Part shown: in pieces, positions 1-7,830 of the stretch
Position numbering within the stretch: the first letter of the stretch is position 1
How the letters are laid out: every line of letters begins with the position of its first letter
Source: Gammaproteobacteria bacterium
Lineage (GTDB): Bacteria; Pseudomonadota; Gammaproteobacteria; Berkiellales; Berkiellaceae
Length of the DNA stretch: 64,000 nucleotides
Direction: 5' to 3'
Assembly: GCA_016191245.1 (NCBI GenBank)
Contig: JACPOY010000020.1
Span: forward strand, 1 to 64,000
The notes under the pieces: model-generated
Seen by the model: the letters and a program-made list of their open reading frames with translations, nothing else
What the model was told of the DNA's origin: nothing
Database searches by the model: none
Made by a program: the position numbers and the translations under genes

Positions 1-26
1 CAAATACCCAACTAGAAGTGTCATCC

Positions 27-73
27 ATGATTATATTTTCTACTTAAAAACAAAAGGCAGAAAATATAATCAT
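27..73. repeat. Perfect 15-bp inverted repeat
   Basis: The arms at 27-41 and 59-73 are perfect reverse complements (15 bp), separated by a 17-nt A-rich spacer. The arms are AT-rich and no clean T-tract follows, so it is not a typical intrinsic terminator. It could be a weak terminator of a gene left of the window, a regulatory palindrome or the end of a small mobile element. Confidence 0.6.
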
Positions 74-138
74 TTAACTAAGTTTGACAATCTCCTTTCA
101 TAAAATACTTATGTATAAGGGTATGCTTTGATAGGGGG

Positions 139-154
139 CCGCCGTCTTCGGCGG
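139..154. other. GC-rich hairpin upstream of ankyrin gene
   Basis: CCGCCG and CGGCGG pair around a TCTT loop. The hairpin is flanked by G runs (134-138 and 153-158), which is unusual in this AT-rich sequence. It lies about 80 nt before the start of the ankyrin-repeat gene, in what would be its promoter or leader. No T-tract follows, so termination is unlikely. A structured 5' leader or the remnant of a repeat element is possible. Confidence 0.45.
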
Positions 155-233
155 GGGGATGTAAGGTCTGAAAATTACCCAAATTATTTTTAGGCGAATT
201 AGTATTTATTTGAACAACGTTAGAGGTGAAGAG

Positions 234-1043
234 ATGGCAATGAGAGGTCCAATTAATAGGTTGGTGGTAGAAATCCTTATCGCCGCCGGGAATCGCGATG
301 TTACAAAACTGTTGGAACTACTTAAAATTCAGGAAGTGCGTGATAAAGCTGCTGATGATCTGAATCATGCGCTTCAACTTGCTGCTACATTTGGTCTTCT
401 TAGCGTCGTGAAGGAATTGCTTACCATTCAGGCAGTGCGTGATGGTGCTGCAGCGCTAAATAATATCGTACTTGGATGTATTCTTATATATGAAGATGTT
501 GAGTTAGCTTTGGATTTGCTTAAAATTCCGTCAGTTCGTGATAATGCGGCTGTCGATGAGAATCATGCACTACATACTGCAATTTCTAGACACCTTTACC
601 CCGTTGTGCAAGAGCTTCTAAAAATTCCTGCAGTGAAGCAGAATCTCCATGTTTCAAAAAAATTCAACATATCCGAAAAAGAGCTTAACGATATGCCTTT
701 AGAAATCTTGCAAGAAATTCAAGAGATATTGCAACCTACCTTTGAAAAATTAAGTTTGCCAACAGGTTCCAGTTTTTCCAACCTTACTCGTCACATTGAA
801 GAAAATATAGATTTTTACGGATATTGGTCTGTTTTGTGTGGCGCGATAAGTGAAAAAGTATTGCAGTCAATGACAGAAGCATCCAGCAGTAATCAAGACT
901 GTTCGCTTGTGGAGGATGATGTTCCATCACCTCTAATAACGCCACGCAGAAGCAAACGTTTGATGGAAGCAAGACTTGCAAAACAAAATCAAACTGAAGA
1001 ATCGAATTGCTATATGGCACCCAAAAAGGCGCGCAAAAGATAA
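234..1043 (+). CDS. Ankyrin-repeat protein, candidate host-targeted effector
   Basis: This is a protein of about 269 residues. Its first half is a degenerate repeat with a strict 33-residue period: the V-(R/K) positions fall at residues 35, 68, 101 and 134. Units have the form LLKI-x-x-VRD-x-AA...NHAL-x-x-A...VV-x-ELL, the helix-turn-helix layout of ankyrin repeats. There is no signal peptide or membrane segment. The C-terminus is basic, with a PRRSKRL stretch and a terminal PKKARKR, both resembling eukaryotic nuclear localisation signals. A TTG in the same frame at 210 is possible, but the ATG at 234 (or 240) follows a GAGGTGA ribosome site at 223-229, so I chose 234. The neighbours give no functional hint. 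In Legionellales, ankyrin proteins of this kind are often type IV secretion substrates; that role is inferred here from architecture alone. Confidence 0.75.
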   Translation: MAMRGPINRLVVEILIAAGNRDVTKLLELLKIQEVRDKAADDLNHALQLAATFGLLSVVKELLTIQAVRDGAAALNNIVLGCILIYEDVELALDLLKIPSVRDNAAVDENHALHTAISRHLYPVVQELLKIPAVKQNLHVSKKFNISEKELNDMPLEILQEIQEILQPTFEKLSLPTGSSFSNLTRHIEENIDFYGYWSVLCGAISEKVLQSMTEASSSNQDCSLVEDDVPSPLITPRRSKRLMEARLAKQNQTEESNCYMAPKKARKR

Positions 1044-1060
1044 CAAAGAATCATATAGCA

Positions 1061-1756
1061 CTATTTCTTTGATATTCTGATTGAGCATGGACTTAATCCT
1101 ATAGCGTCTGTTCCTGTATCCTTAGGCACAGGTGACGGCGCGCTTGAACCGGAAATGGTTGGTTTTCCGATTTGTAAGCCAGTCGATTTTTTTATTCGTG
1201 TCAATTTACTGGCGACTTCCATATATAATGGAGTGTATTCAATCGTTACTTTCTTTTCAATTTCTTTTGATGAACAACTTAAAGCTTCGATAGTAGGAGC
1301 AATAAATTCCAGATAATTTTTACCACATTCGTTTAAAAAATTTTCTCTTTCATTTTCTACAGCAATGAATATTGATTCAAGAAGAAAAAGTCTATCTGTT
1401 AGATCACAATGTATGATATCCAAACATATATCTTTAAATATTTCAGCTGATTTTTTATGTTCACTTCTTTTATTCCAAGAAGGATCCTTCTCTAAAATAA
1501 TATATAGAATTTTAAGATTATGCTTGGAAGTAAAATAATTTTGGAAAAATAAAATACCAATAAGGGCTGGAACGGTAAAGAATCTAATCATATTCTGCTG
1601 AAAATCGATTACATCTTCTATATGTTTTCTCTGTTCAAGAAGAATGGCAGTATTTGCTAATTTTTCTTTTAATTCACTCATTCGAGCAGTTGTCGCAAAA
1701 TTATCTAATTTACTTAGTTTTTCTTTAAGAAGATCTGAATAAGGTCCAAATAACAT
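1061..1756 (-). CDS. Hypothetical protein with one membrane segment
   Basis: I do not recognise this 231-residue protein. Residues 1-55 are charged and helical and may form a coiled coil. Residues about 58-75 form one hydrophobic stretch (FFTVPALIGILFF core). The middle is helical and charged, with several cysteines. The last 40 residues are low-complexity, rich in P, S, G and T. It converges on the ankyrin-repeat gene with a gap of only 17 nt, and its promoter must lie in 1757-1924. Upstream of its ATG, on the minus strand, I see no strong ribosome site. It may be a membrane-anchored accessory protein; no function is assigned. Confidence 0.6.
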   Translation of the reverse strand: MLFGPYSDLLKEKLSKLDNFATTARMSELKEKLANTAILLEQRKHIEDVIDFQQNMIRFFTVPALIGILFFQNYFTSKHNLKILYIILEKDPSWNKRSEHKKSAEIFKDICLDIIHCDLTDRLFLLESIFIAVENERENFLNECGKNYLEFIAPTIEALSCSSKEIEKKVTIEYTPLYMEVASKLTRIKKSTGLQIGKPTISGSSAPSPVPKDTGTDAIGLSPCSIRISKK

Positions 1757-1924
1757 GAAAAACGCCTTAAATAGTAATGCGAAATAGGCAAGATTTTATC
1801 ATAATTTTGTATGGCAGATGGCCAATTGGCTTCACACTTACCAAATCTACATTAAACTGTATTCATAAATTCCATTATTTTTAAATGATATAGTTAGTTT
1901 GCAAACAATTTTTGTGGAGAAGCT

Positions 1925-2529
1925 GTGTTACATCAGCCCCCAATTAGCTCTAAAAGATCTTTAATTTTCCTATCAACCATTTTATTGAGTGGGTGTGTTT
2001 CTTTTTCTAAAGATGGTGGTTTTATGGGAATGATGGTGCTATGGATCACGCATCCTAAAGATATAAATTTTATGAAAGTGGATAGAGACTTTTGTTTTCT
2101 GCTCAATTCTTATGATATTGAGCCTGGAAGTTTCACGCCTAAAGTCAATACGATGTTAGATTTTAATCTTTGGACTTGGAATAGTCGTGTCTTTCCAGGG
2201 ATTGATCCTTTGGTTTGTCGTTTAGGGGATAAAGTACGAATTCGAATTGGTAACTTATCGATGTGCCGTTACCTGTGAATACCTTGCCAATGATGTCAGG
2301 AAATGGGCCCTATGGAAATATTGAAATGGGTGGGATGTTCACTGTAGTGAAAGTCAGAGAAAATCAAAAACCCGACGATTATCAAGATCCAGGCTGGTAT
2401 CAACAACCAAAGGGTACACAGGCTTACGAAGTGAAAGAGACAGTATCAGAGCCGATTCGCAAGACGACCTCAAAAACTGAAGGCGACGTGGAGCTTAAAG
2501 CACGTAAACCAACAGGACATCATCATTGA
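1925..2529 (+). pseudogene. Multicopper oxidase relic (internally deleted, frameshifted, chimeric N-terminus)
   Basis: Two overlapping frames together read as remains of a copper-resistance-type multicopper oxidase. Frame 1 (1925-2278) has a lipoprotein-like start (LLSGC, then SFSKDGGF). It then carries oxidase sequence with VDRDF, LLNSYDIEPGSFTPKVN, DFNLWTWNSRVFPGIDPL and RIRIGNLSM. Frame 2 (from 2263) continues with PLPVNTLPMM, IEMGGMFTVVKVRE and DDYQDPGWY. In intact relatives these parts are separated by the segment with the HxH and HCH copper ligands. Here that segment is gone and the join shifts the frame. The first domains are also missing. The lipoprotein-like beginning resembles the start of TolC-family outer-membrane lipoproteins often found beside such oxidases, so a second deletion may have fused two genes. 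No copper-binding site remains. Confidence 0.8.
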
Positions 2530-4571
2530 TGATAAATTTACTCTATGGTTTAACCATTTTCTTAAGCGCGTTTTTATTATTTTTTATTCAACCGATGATT
2601 GCCAAAATTATGTTGCCAATATTTGGTGGCTCAAGTTTTGTTTGGTTAGCAACCATATTGTTTTTTCAGATCGTATTATTAGTAGGTTATGCCTATGCCT
2701 ATGGTTTAACAAAATATTTTTCTACTAAAACACAAATTGCCATTCATATTATATTGCTCATTACTTCTTTATATTATATCCCTGTTCATTTGCATCAAAT
2801 TGATATGAGTCATCAATTATGGTCACCCCTTGCAGTATTATGGGTGCTTACCATGAGTGTGATGCTACCCTGTATTGTGATCTCAGCTTCAAGTCCATTA
2901 CTGCAGCATTGGTATTGCAATATACAAAAGACGACATTCCCCTATGCATTTTACGCTATCTCAAACGCAGGATCTTTGATAGGCCTTTTAAGTTATCCTT
3001 TTCTACTGGAACCCTTGTTGGGATTAAAACTCCAATCCGTGGGATGGTCTGTGTTATATGGGATTTACTTTGTATTATGCTTATTATGCGTGATGAAATT
3101 ATGGACGTTAAAAAAGGGAATGGTTGCTGAAGATAATATTGTTGTCGCTCCCTCTCCTCATAAATTAAAATGGCTAGTATTAACCTTTCTTAGCAGTGCC
3201 CTGCTTTTGTCTATTACCCAATTTCTTGTACAAAATGTAATTAATATGCCATTGATTTGGGTTTTACCTTTATCCCTATATTTGATTTCATACATTGTGG
3301 TTTTTGCTAAGCCTAAAAATTATGATAGACAATTTTGGGCGGCATCATTTTTGATTTGGTTGCTTTTAACGATTTGGTTGATCTTGGAATATCATTTGTC
3401 AGGGATCAATGCAGTCATTGTAGTATTAGCTTTGCTATTTTCAGCTTGTATGGTATGTCATGGAGAATTAATTAAATTAAAACCCATTAATGAAGATTTA
3501 ACGCTGTTTTATTTATATATTGCTTTAGGTGGCGTTTTAGGTGGCATTTTTGCCAATATTATTGCCTTACTTATTTTTCAAAACTGGTGGGATTTATATC
3601 TGCCCCTCATTATTATTAATGGAATTATTATTGCTCTATTCTATTTTCAATATCGTGACAACCCCAGTAGTTGGAACAGGATACTTAGTTTTCTTAGTAT
3701 CGTTACCATTATTTTTTTTGGATTAGTGATTATTTTAAATACCTACCTGTCAGGTCAAACATTGGTTGCGCAATTTCGTAATCCATACGGATTTATTAAA
3801 GTACTTGATTATGAATACTATGATAATGCCTTGCGTCGTCGCGCTTTAATTCATGGAAAGATTATGCATGGTTTAGAGTTTATGGATGAATCCAAGCTTT
3901 TGTGGCCCACAACATATTATGGGCATTCCTCTGGTGTTGGCAAAGCCTTTGATTATCTCGAAGAGCAAAATAAGCCTCTTAAAATTGGTATTGTGGGCTT
4001 AGGCGCAGGCACCTTAGCAGGTTATGCGAAAAAGGGCGATGAAATCACTTTTTATGAAATCGATAAAGACATTCAAACTGTCGCTACGGAATATTTTAAA
4101 TTTCTCTCATCAAATCCAGGAAAGACCAATATTGTCTTGGGTGATGCAAGAATTGAGTTGCAAAATCAATTAAAGGTGGGATCTCAACAATACAATATGC
4201 TCATTGTGGATGCTTTTAATGGCGATGCTATACCAGCCCATTTGCTAACTGTTGAAGCCATGCAGTTATATATGGCTCATATTGTTAAAAATGGGATTAT
4301 TGCGCTTCATACTACAAACACCTATTTGGATTTTATGCCAATAACCCTTGCGCTTGCCAAAAATCAGAGCTGCTCTCAATATTGGATCCAAAATGGAATA
4401 GATGTCTCTAGTAGAGAATTTGCTGCCACCTGGGCATTGATTTCTTGCGATCCAAAACTTGGACCCTGGTTACAAGCGCATCATGTCGCTTTACGATCTC
4501 CACAGTATGTCCAACCCATGCTGTGGACCGATGATTTTAATTCAGTATTACCCTTACTGAAACTCCAATAA
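2529..4571 (+). CDS. Membrane-fused spermidine-synthase-like protein
   Basis: This is a protein of about 680 residues. Residues 1-415 contain ten or more hydrophobic segments, starting LLYGLTIFLSAFLLFFIQPM, a beginning typical of the fused membrane/spermidine-synthase family. Residues from about 440 form a soluble Rossmann methyltransferase-like fold of the spermidine synthase type: GIVGLGAGTLAGY is the nucleotide-binding loop, FYEIDKD the acidic strand end, and VDAFNGDAIP matches the conserved D-x-F post-strand motif. Whether it makes polyamines is unknown for the family; it may modify other substrates at the membrane. TTG at 2526 precedes ATG at 2529. I chose the ATG, which overlaps the stop of the oxidase relic (TGATG), with AGGA at 2514-2517. 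This suggests the gene once followed the oxidase in an operon. Confidence 0.85.
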   Translation: MINLLYGLTIFLSAFLLFFIQPMIAKIMLPIFGGSSFVWLATILFFQIVLLVGYAYAYGLTKYFSTKTQIAIHIILLITSLYYIPVHLHQIDMSHQLWSPLAVLWVLTMSVMLPCIVISASSPLLQHWYCNIQKTTFPYAFYAISNAGSLIGLLSYPFLLEPLLGLKLQSVGWSVLYGIYFVLCLLCVMKLWTLKKGMVAEDNIVVAPSPHKLKWLVLTFLSSALLLSITQFLVQNVINMPLIWVLPLSLYLISYIVVFAKPKNYDRQFWAASFLIWLLLTIWLILEYHLSGINAVIVVLALLFSACMVCHGELIKLKPINEDLTLFYLYIALGGVLGGIFANIIALLIFQNWWDLYLPLIIINGIIIALFYFQYRDNPSSWNRILSFLSIVTIIFFGLVIILNTYLSGQTLVAQFRNPYGFIKVLDYEYYDNALRRRALIHGKIMHGLEFMDESKLLWPTTYYGHSSGVGKAFDYLEEQNKPLKIGIVGLGAGTLAGYAKKGDEITFYEIDKDIQTVATEYFKFLSSNPGKTNIVLGDARIELQNQLKVGSQQYNMLIVDAFNGDAIPAHLLTVEAMQLYMAHIVKNGIIALHTTNTYLDFMPITLALAKNQSCSQYWIQNGIDVSSREFAATWALISCDPKLGPWLQAHHVALRSPQYVQPMLWTDDFNSVLPLLKLQ

Positions 4572-4707
4572 TGACGTAGAGTAGTTTTGTGATGAGGCTG
4601 GCTAGTTTTTAAGCCTTGACGGGCCTTTCTGAGTGTGTTTTACTTTTTCATCTATACAAAAGGTGCATATCTCCATGTTATTGTGTTGTCCGCTCCATTC
4701 TACCTGT

Positions 4708-4726
4708 TGTCAACCCTAGGTTGACA
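4708..4726. promoter_or_regulatory. Palindrome TGTCAACC-N3-GGTTGACA (possible operator)
   Basis: Perfect 8-bp arms flank a 3-nt centre, 77 nt before the start of the symporter gene. The symmetry and size fit a dimeric regulator's binding site. The right half also contains TTGACA (4721-4726), which could serve as a -35 element, so binding would occlude the promoter. No regulator gene adjoins it. Confidence 0.5.
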
Positions 4727-4802
4727 GTGACTCCTATTTAATGATTTCTTAACATATTATATAAAAAACGCATTTATAAACCTTTGATTCGAGATAACAA
4801 AT

Positions 4803-6008
4803 ATGCTTAACCGACGTGGTTATTGGATGATTTTAGTTGCTATATTTTTTGCTGTATTGGCAGGCTGGAGCCAGCAGCCAGTGGTACTAAAATTAGCGGA
4901 ATTGGTCTCAGAAATATTTGTCCGTCTGTTAAAGCTGATAAGTTTGCCAATGATAAGTCTGTCGTTGTTAGCGACCATCTCTTCTGTAGGAGAGAATTCA
5001 TTGTCTCAGCTTGGTAAAAGAATAGTAACTTATACTATTTTAACGACAGCTATCGCAGCCTCTATCGCCTTAATTCTATATGAAATTATCAAACCCGTTT
5101 TACTTGTAACCTCAGAAACGGTCCAAGCAACAACTTCTAATATCTCCTATTTTGATGAGTTATTAAAAGTTATTCCCAGTAATTTATTACAACCATTCCT
5201 AGAAGGAAATGTTGTCAGTATTATGCTGCTTTCTTTATTGATTGGGTTCGGTGTTGCCAAATTACCGAATGAACAACGTTTGCCAATACATCAATTATTG
5301 CAAAGTTTATTTCAAATGATGATGCAGATTACTCGCTGGATTGTTGGGTTGATGCCTATCGCGATTTGGGGATTTATGACTTCCTTCGTAATTGAAGTAA
5401 CCCAAGGATTGTCATATACAAAATTAGGCTGGTATTTAACAACCATTTTATCTGCTAATTTAATCCAAGCTATTGTTATTTTGCCATTATTCTTATGGTG
5501 GCATGGCATATCGCCAAAACAAGCTTTTATCAAAATGTTACCTGCACTTTCATTTGCATTCTTTTCAAAATCATCGACAGCTGCCATGCCAACGGCAATA
5601 GATTGCGCAGAGCGTGAAATGAATGTGGATTCAAAAGTGGCGCGTTTTAGTTTCCCCTTGTGCACAAGTATTAACATGAATGCCTGCGCTGCTTTTATTT
5701 TGATTACAGTGTTATTTATTGCCCAAAGTCAAGGCATGGCTTTTTCGCTTACTGACAAATTAACATGGATAGTGATAGCAACTGTTGCTGCAATTGGTAA
5801 TGCGGGTGTTCCAATGGGTTGCTTCTTTATTGCCAGTGCATTGTTAAGCACAATGAATTTGCCATTAACACTGATGGGTGTGATTCTGCCATTTTATGCA
5901 CTATTAGATATGCTAGAAAGTGCAATTAATATTTGGTCTGATTCTTGTGTCACATTAGCGGTTAACCAAAAAACAGTCGCAGTGGAAAGTGAAAAGGTGC
6001 TTGCTTAG
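4803..6008 (+). CDS. Dicarboxylate/amino acid:cation symporter (SDF family)
   Basis: This 401-residue protein is close to the usual 400-430 for the sodium/proton-dicarboxylate (glutamate/aspartate/C4-dicarboxylate) symporter family. About eight hydrophobic segments are visible. Family features include LLKLISLPMISLSLLATI in the first third. The re-entrant-loop serine-rich motif is present as FFSKSSTAAMPTAI, where relatives have SSS-x-AT-P. The TM7-like segment with INMNACAAF corresponds to the NMDG motif of the cation site, here NMNA. An AIGNAGVPMG loop also matches. The substrate cannot be named; the SKSSTAAMP and NMNA variants place it outside the best-studied GltP/DctA members. It begins a short plus-strand run with the kinase and MFS genes (gaps of 11 and 17 nt), behind a palindromic site at 4708-4726. 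Confidence 0.85.
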   Translation: MLNRRGYWMILVAIFFAVLAGWSQQPVVLKLAELVSEIFVRLLKLISLPMISLSLLATISSVGENSLSQLGKRIVTYTILTTAIAASIALILYEIIKPVLLVTSETVQATTSNISYFDELLKVIPSNLLQPFLEGNVVSIMLLSLLIGFGVAKLPNEQRLPIHQLLQSLFQMMMQITRWIVGLMPIAIWGFMTSFVIEVTQGLSYTKLGWYLTTILSANLIQAIVILPLFLWWHGISPKQAFIKMLPALSFAFFSKSSTAAMPTAIDCAEREMNVDSKVARFSFPLCTSINMNACAAFILITVLFIAQSQGMAFSLTDKLTWIVIATVAAIGNAGVPMGCFFIASALLSTMNLPLTLMGVILPFYALLDMLESAINIWSDSCVTLAVNQKTVAVESEKVLA

Positions 6009-6019
6009 GGAAGCAATCA

Positions 6020-6595
6020 ATGTCTAAAATAATAGGGATATGTGGAATTTCTGGTTCAGGCAAATCAACGCTTACCAAAGCACTTGGCACGGCTCTTAAT
6101 GCCACGACTTTGTATTGGGATGATTTTGATGAAATTTCTCAAGCACCTCACGATTATGTTGAATGGTTTGAAAAGAGTCGTGATTATAATGCTTGGAAAT
6201 ATGATGGCTTAGTTGATGTTCTTCAACATTTAAAAAACGATAGCAAGATCATCTGTCCTGCCACTAAAAAAGAATTAATACCAACTGAATATATTATCTT
6301 TGATGCCCCTATGGGTTATAAACATTTGCCTACGGGTAAATATATTGACTCATTGATCTATATTGACACGCCACTTGATGTTGCTTTAGCAAGAAGAATA
6401 CTCCGAGACTTCGAAAAACCTGATTTTGATAAATCGCAGCTAAAACAAGAGCTTGAGCACTATCTTGAGCATGCCCGAAAAGTATATGTGTATGCAGCTA
6501 ATGAAAAAGAGGGTAGCCATTTAATTATTAATGGCTATATGCCAATTGAAGATCAAGTTAAATTCATATTATCTTTCATACATACTAGAAACTAA
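6020..6595 (+). CDS. Uridine-kinase-like P-loop kinase
   Basis: A 191-residue soluble protein. The Walker A motif GISGSGKST spans residues 9-17. An acidic lid region follows (YWDDFDE, about 34-40), where uridine/pantothenate kinases bind their substrate. R-rich lid residues follow at ARRILRDF (about 125-132). IIFDAPMGY near 95 is the second strand end. These fit the NMP/uridine-kinase superfamily, in which a small nucleoside or sugar is phosphorylated with ATP. It is shorter than Udk, so the substrate is uncertain. It sits between two transporter genes, which could mean it traps an imported compound, but that is only suggested by gene order. Confidence 0.7.
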   Translation: MSKIIGICGISGSGKSTLTKALGTALNATTLYWDDFDEISQAPHDYVEWFEKSRDYNAWKYDGLVDVLQHLKNDSKIICPATKKELIPTEYIIFDAPMGYKHLPTGKYIDSLIYIDTPLDVALARRILRDFEKPDFDKSQLKQELEHYLEHARKVYVYAANEKEGSHLIINGYMPIEDQVKFILSFIHTRN

Positions 6596-6612
6596 AGAAT
6601 AAGATAATTTTC

Positions 6613-7824
6613 TTGAAAAATAGTTTCACTCAAAGCATTAACCTTAAAAACGTCCCACGAAGTATTTGGGCGCTTGGTATTGTTAGTCTGCTTATGGATC
6701 TATCAACAGAGTTGATACGAAGCTTATTACCCGTTTACATGGTAACCGTTCTTGGTGCTAGTTTAACTTATGTTGGGTTAGTCGAAGGAATTTCAGAAAG
6801 TACGGCTCAAATCACTAAAATATTTTCTGGGACATTAAGCGACTTTCTGCAAAAACGTAAATTTCTCGTCGGTCTTGGGTATGGTATGTCTGCATTTACC
6901 AAACCTTTATATCCATTAGCAAACTCTATTGGAGTTATTTTGGCGGCCCGTTTTTTAGATAGAATTGGTAAAGGAATAAGAGACGCCCCAAGAGACGCAC
7001 TCATCAGTGATATTGTTCCCATAGAGGGGCGTGGAGCAAGTTTTGGTCTTCGGCAAACACTTGATACGATAGGTGCCATTATCGGACCAGTATTAGCTAT
7101 TGTATTATTATATCTATTTTCAGGAAATATTCGTCAAGTGTTTTGGTTGGCAGTGATCCCGGCAATGATTGCTGTATTAGTGGTTATTTTTGCTGTGAAA
7201 GAGCCATTGCAAGAAAAGAAGAAAAATTATCCTAAGATGCAATGGTCTCAATTTTTTCTCAAAGTGAGGCATTTGAAAGCCAGCTTTTGGCATTTACTTT
7301 TGATCGGGGGGTTACTGGCACTTGCCAGATTTAGTGAAGCTTTTCTGATATTAAAAGGACAAGCCGTTGGATTACCATTAACATGGCTGCCGACAATTAT
7401 TATTGTGATGAACATAGCTTATGCATTGTCTGCCTTTCCTGCCGGTGCTTTGTCAGATGTGGTGGGTAGAAAGATTATTATACTCATCAGTATGGGGCTG
7501 TTGATTGTTGCAAGTTTGCTTCTAGGATTGTCAGAGAATATTATCGTAACAATGATAGGTGTTATTTTCTGGGGATTGCATATGGGGTTGAGCCAAGGAT
7601 TACTTGCTGCCTTCGTCGCAGATACGGCACCTTCACATTTACATGGTTTTGCTTATGGTATTTTTTATTTTGTTTGCGGTGTTAACACATTGACAGGAAG
7701 TATACTAGCAGGATTTATTGGCGATTATTTTGGATTGGATTACCTTTTCTATTCATCAACAATCATTAGCTTGATAGCATTGATGAGCTTTGTTGTCCTG
7801 TTTTACATTCAGAAAACAGAATAA
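6613..7824 (+). CDS. MFS transporter
   Basis: A 403-residue protein with 11-12 hydrophobic segments. The loop after TM2 reads SGTLSDFLQKRKFL, the major-facilitator signature G-x(3)-D-x(2)-x-R-(K/R). Its repeat in the second half reads AGALSDVVGRKIII. RIGKGIRDAPRDALISD is characteristic of a subgroup of uncharacterised bacterial MFS permeases. The start is TTG at 6613; the next ATG lies 27 codons in, inside the first membrane segment, so TTG is preferred though its ribosome site is weak. It converges on kdpD with only 6 nt between stop codons. Export or import and substrate are unknown. Confidence 0.85.
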   Translation: MKNSFTQSINLKNVPRSIWALGIVSLLMDLSTELIRSLLPVYMVTVLGASLTYVGLVEGISESTAQITKIFSGTLSDFLQKRKFLVGLGYGMSAFTKPLYPLANSIGVILAARFLDRIGKGIRDAPRDALISDIVPIEGRGASFGLRQTLDTIGAIIGPVLAIVLLYLFSGNIRQVFWLAVIPAMIAVLVVIFAVKEPLQEKKKNYPKMQWSQFFLKVRHLKASFWHLLLIGGLLALARFSEAFLILKGQAVGLPLTWLPTIIIVMNIAYALSAFPAGALSDVVGRKIIILISMGLLIVASLLLGLSENIIVTMIGVIFWGLHMGLSQGLLAAFVADTAPSHLHGFAYGIFYFVCGVNTLTGSILAGFIGDYFGLDYLFYSSTIISLIALMSFVVLFYIQKTE

Positions 7825-7830
7825 AAATAA

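Noticed and set aside
784..1020. Minus-strand ORF inside the ankyrin gene
   Set aside because: It lies antisense within a gene with clear repeats, has no ribosome site and no recognisable motif.
5312..5677. Minus-strand ORF inside the symporter gene
   Set aside because: A shadow of a well-supported membrane protein frame, without its own signals.
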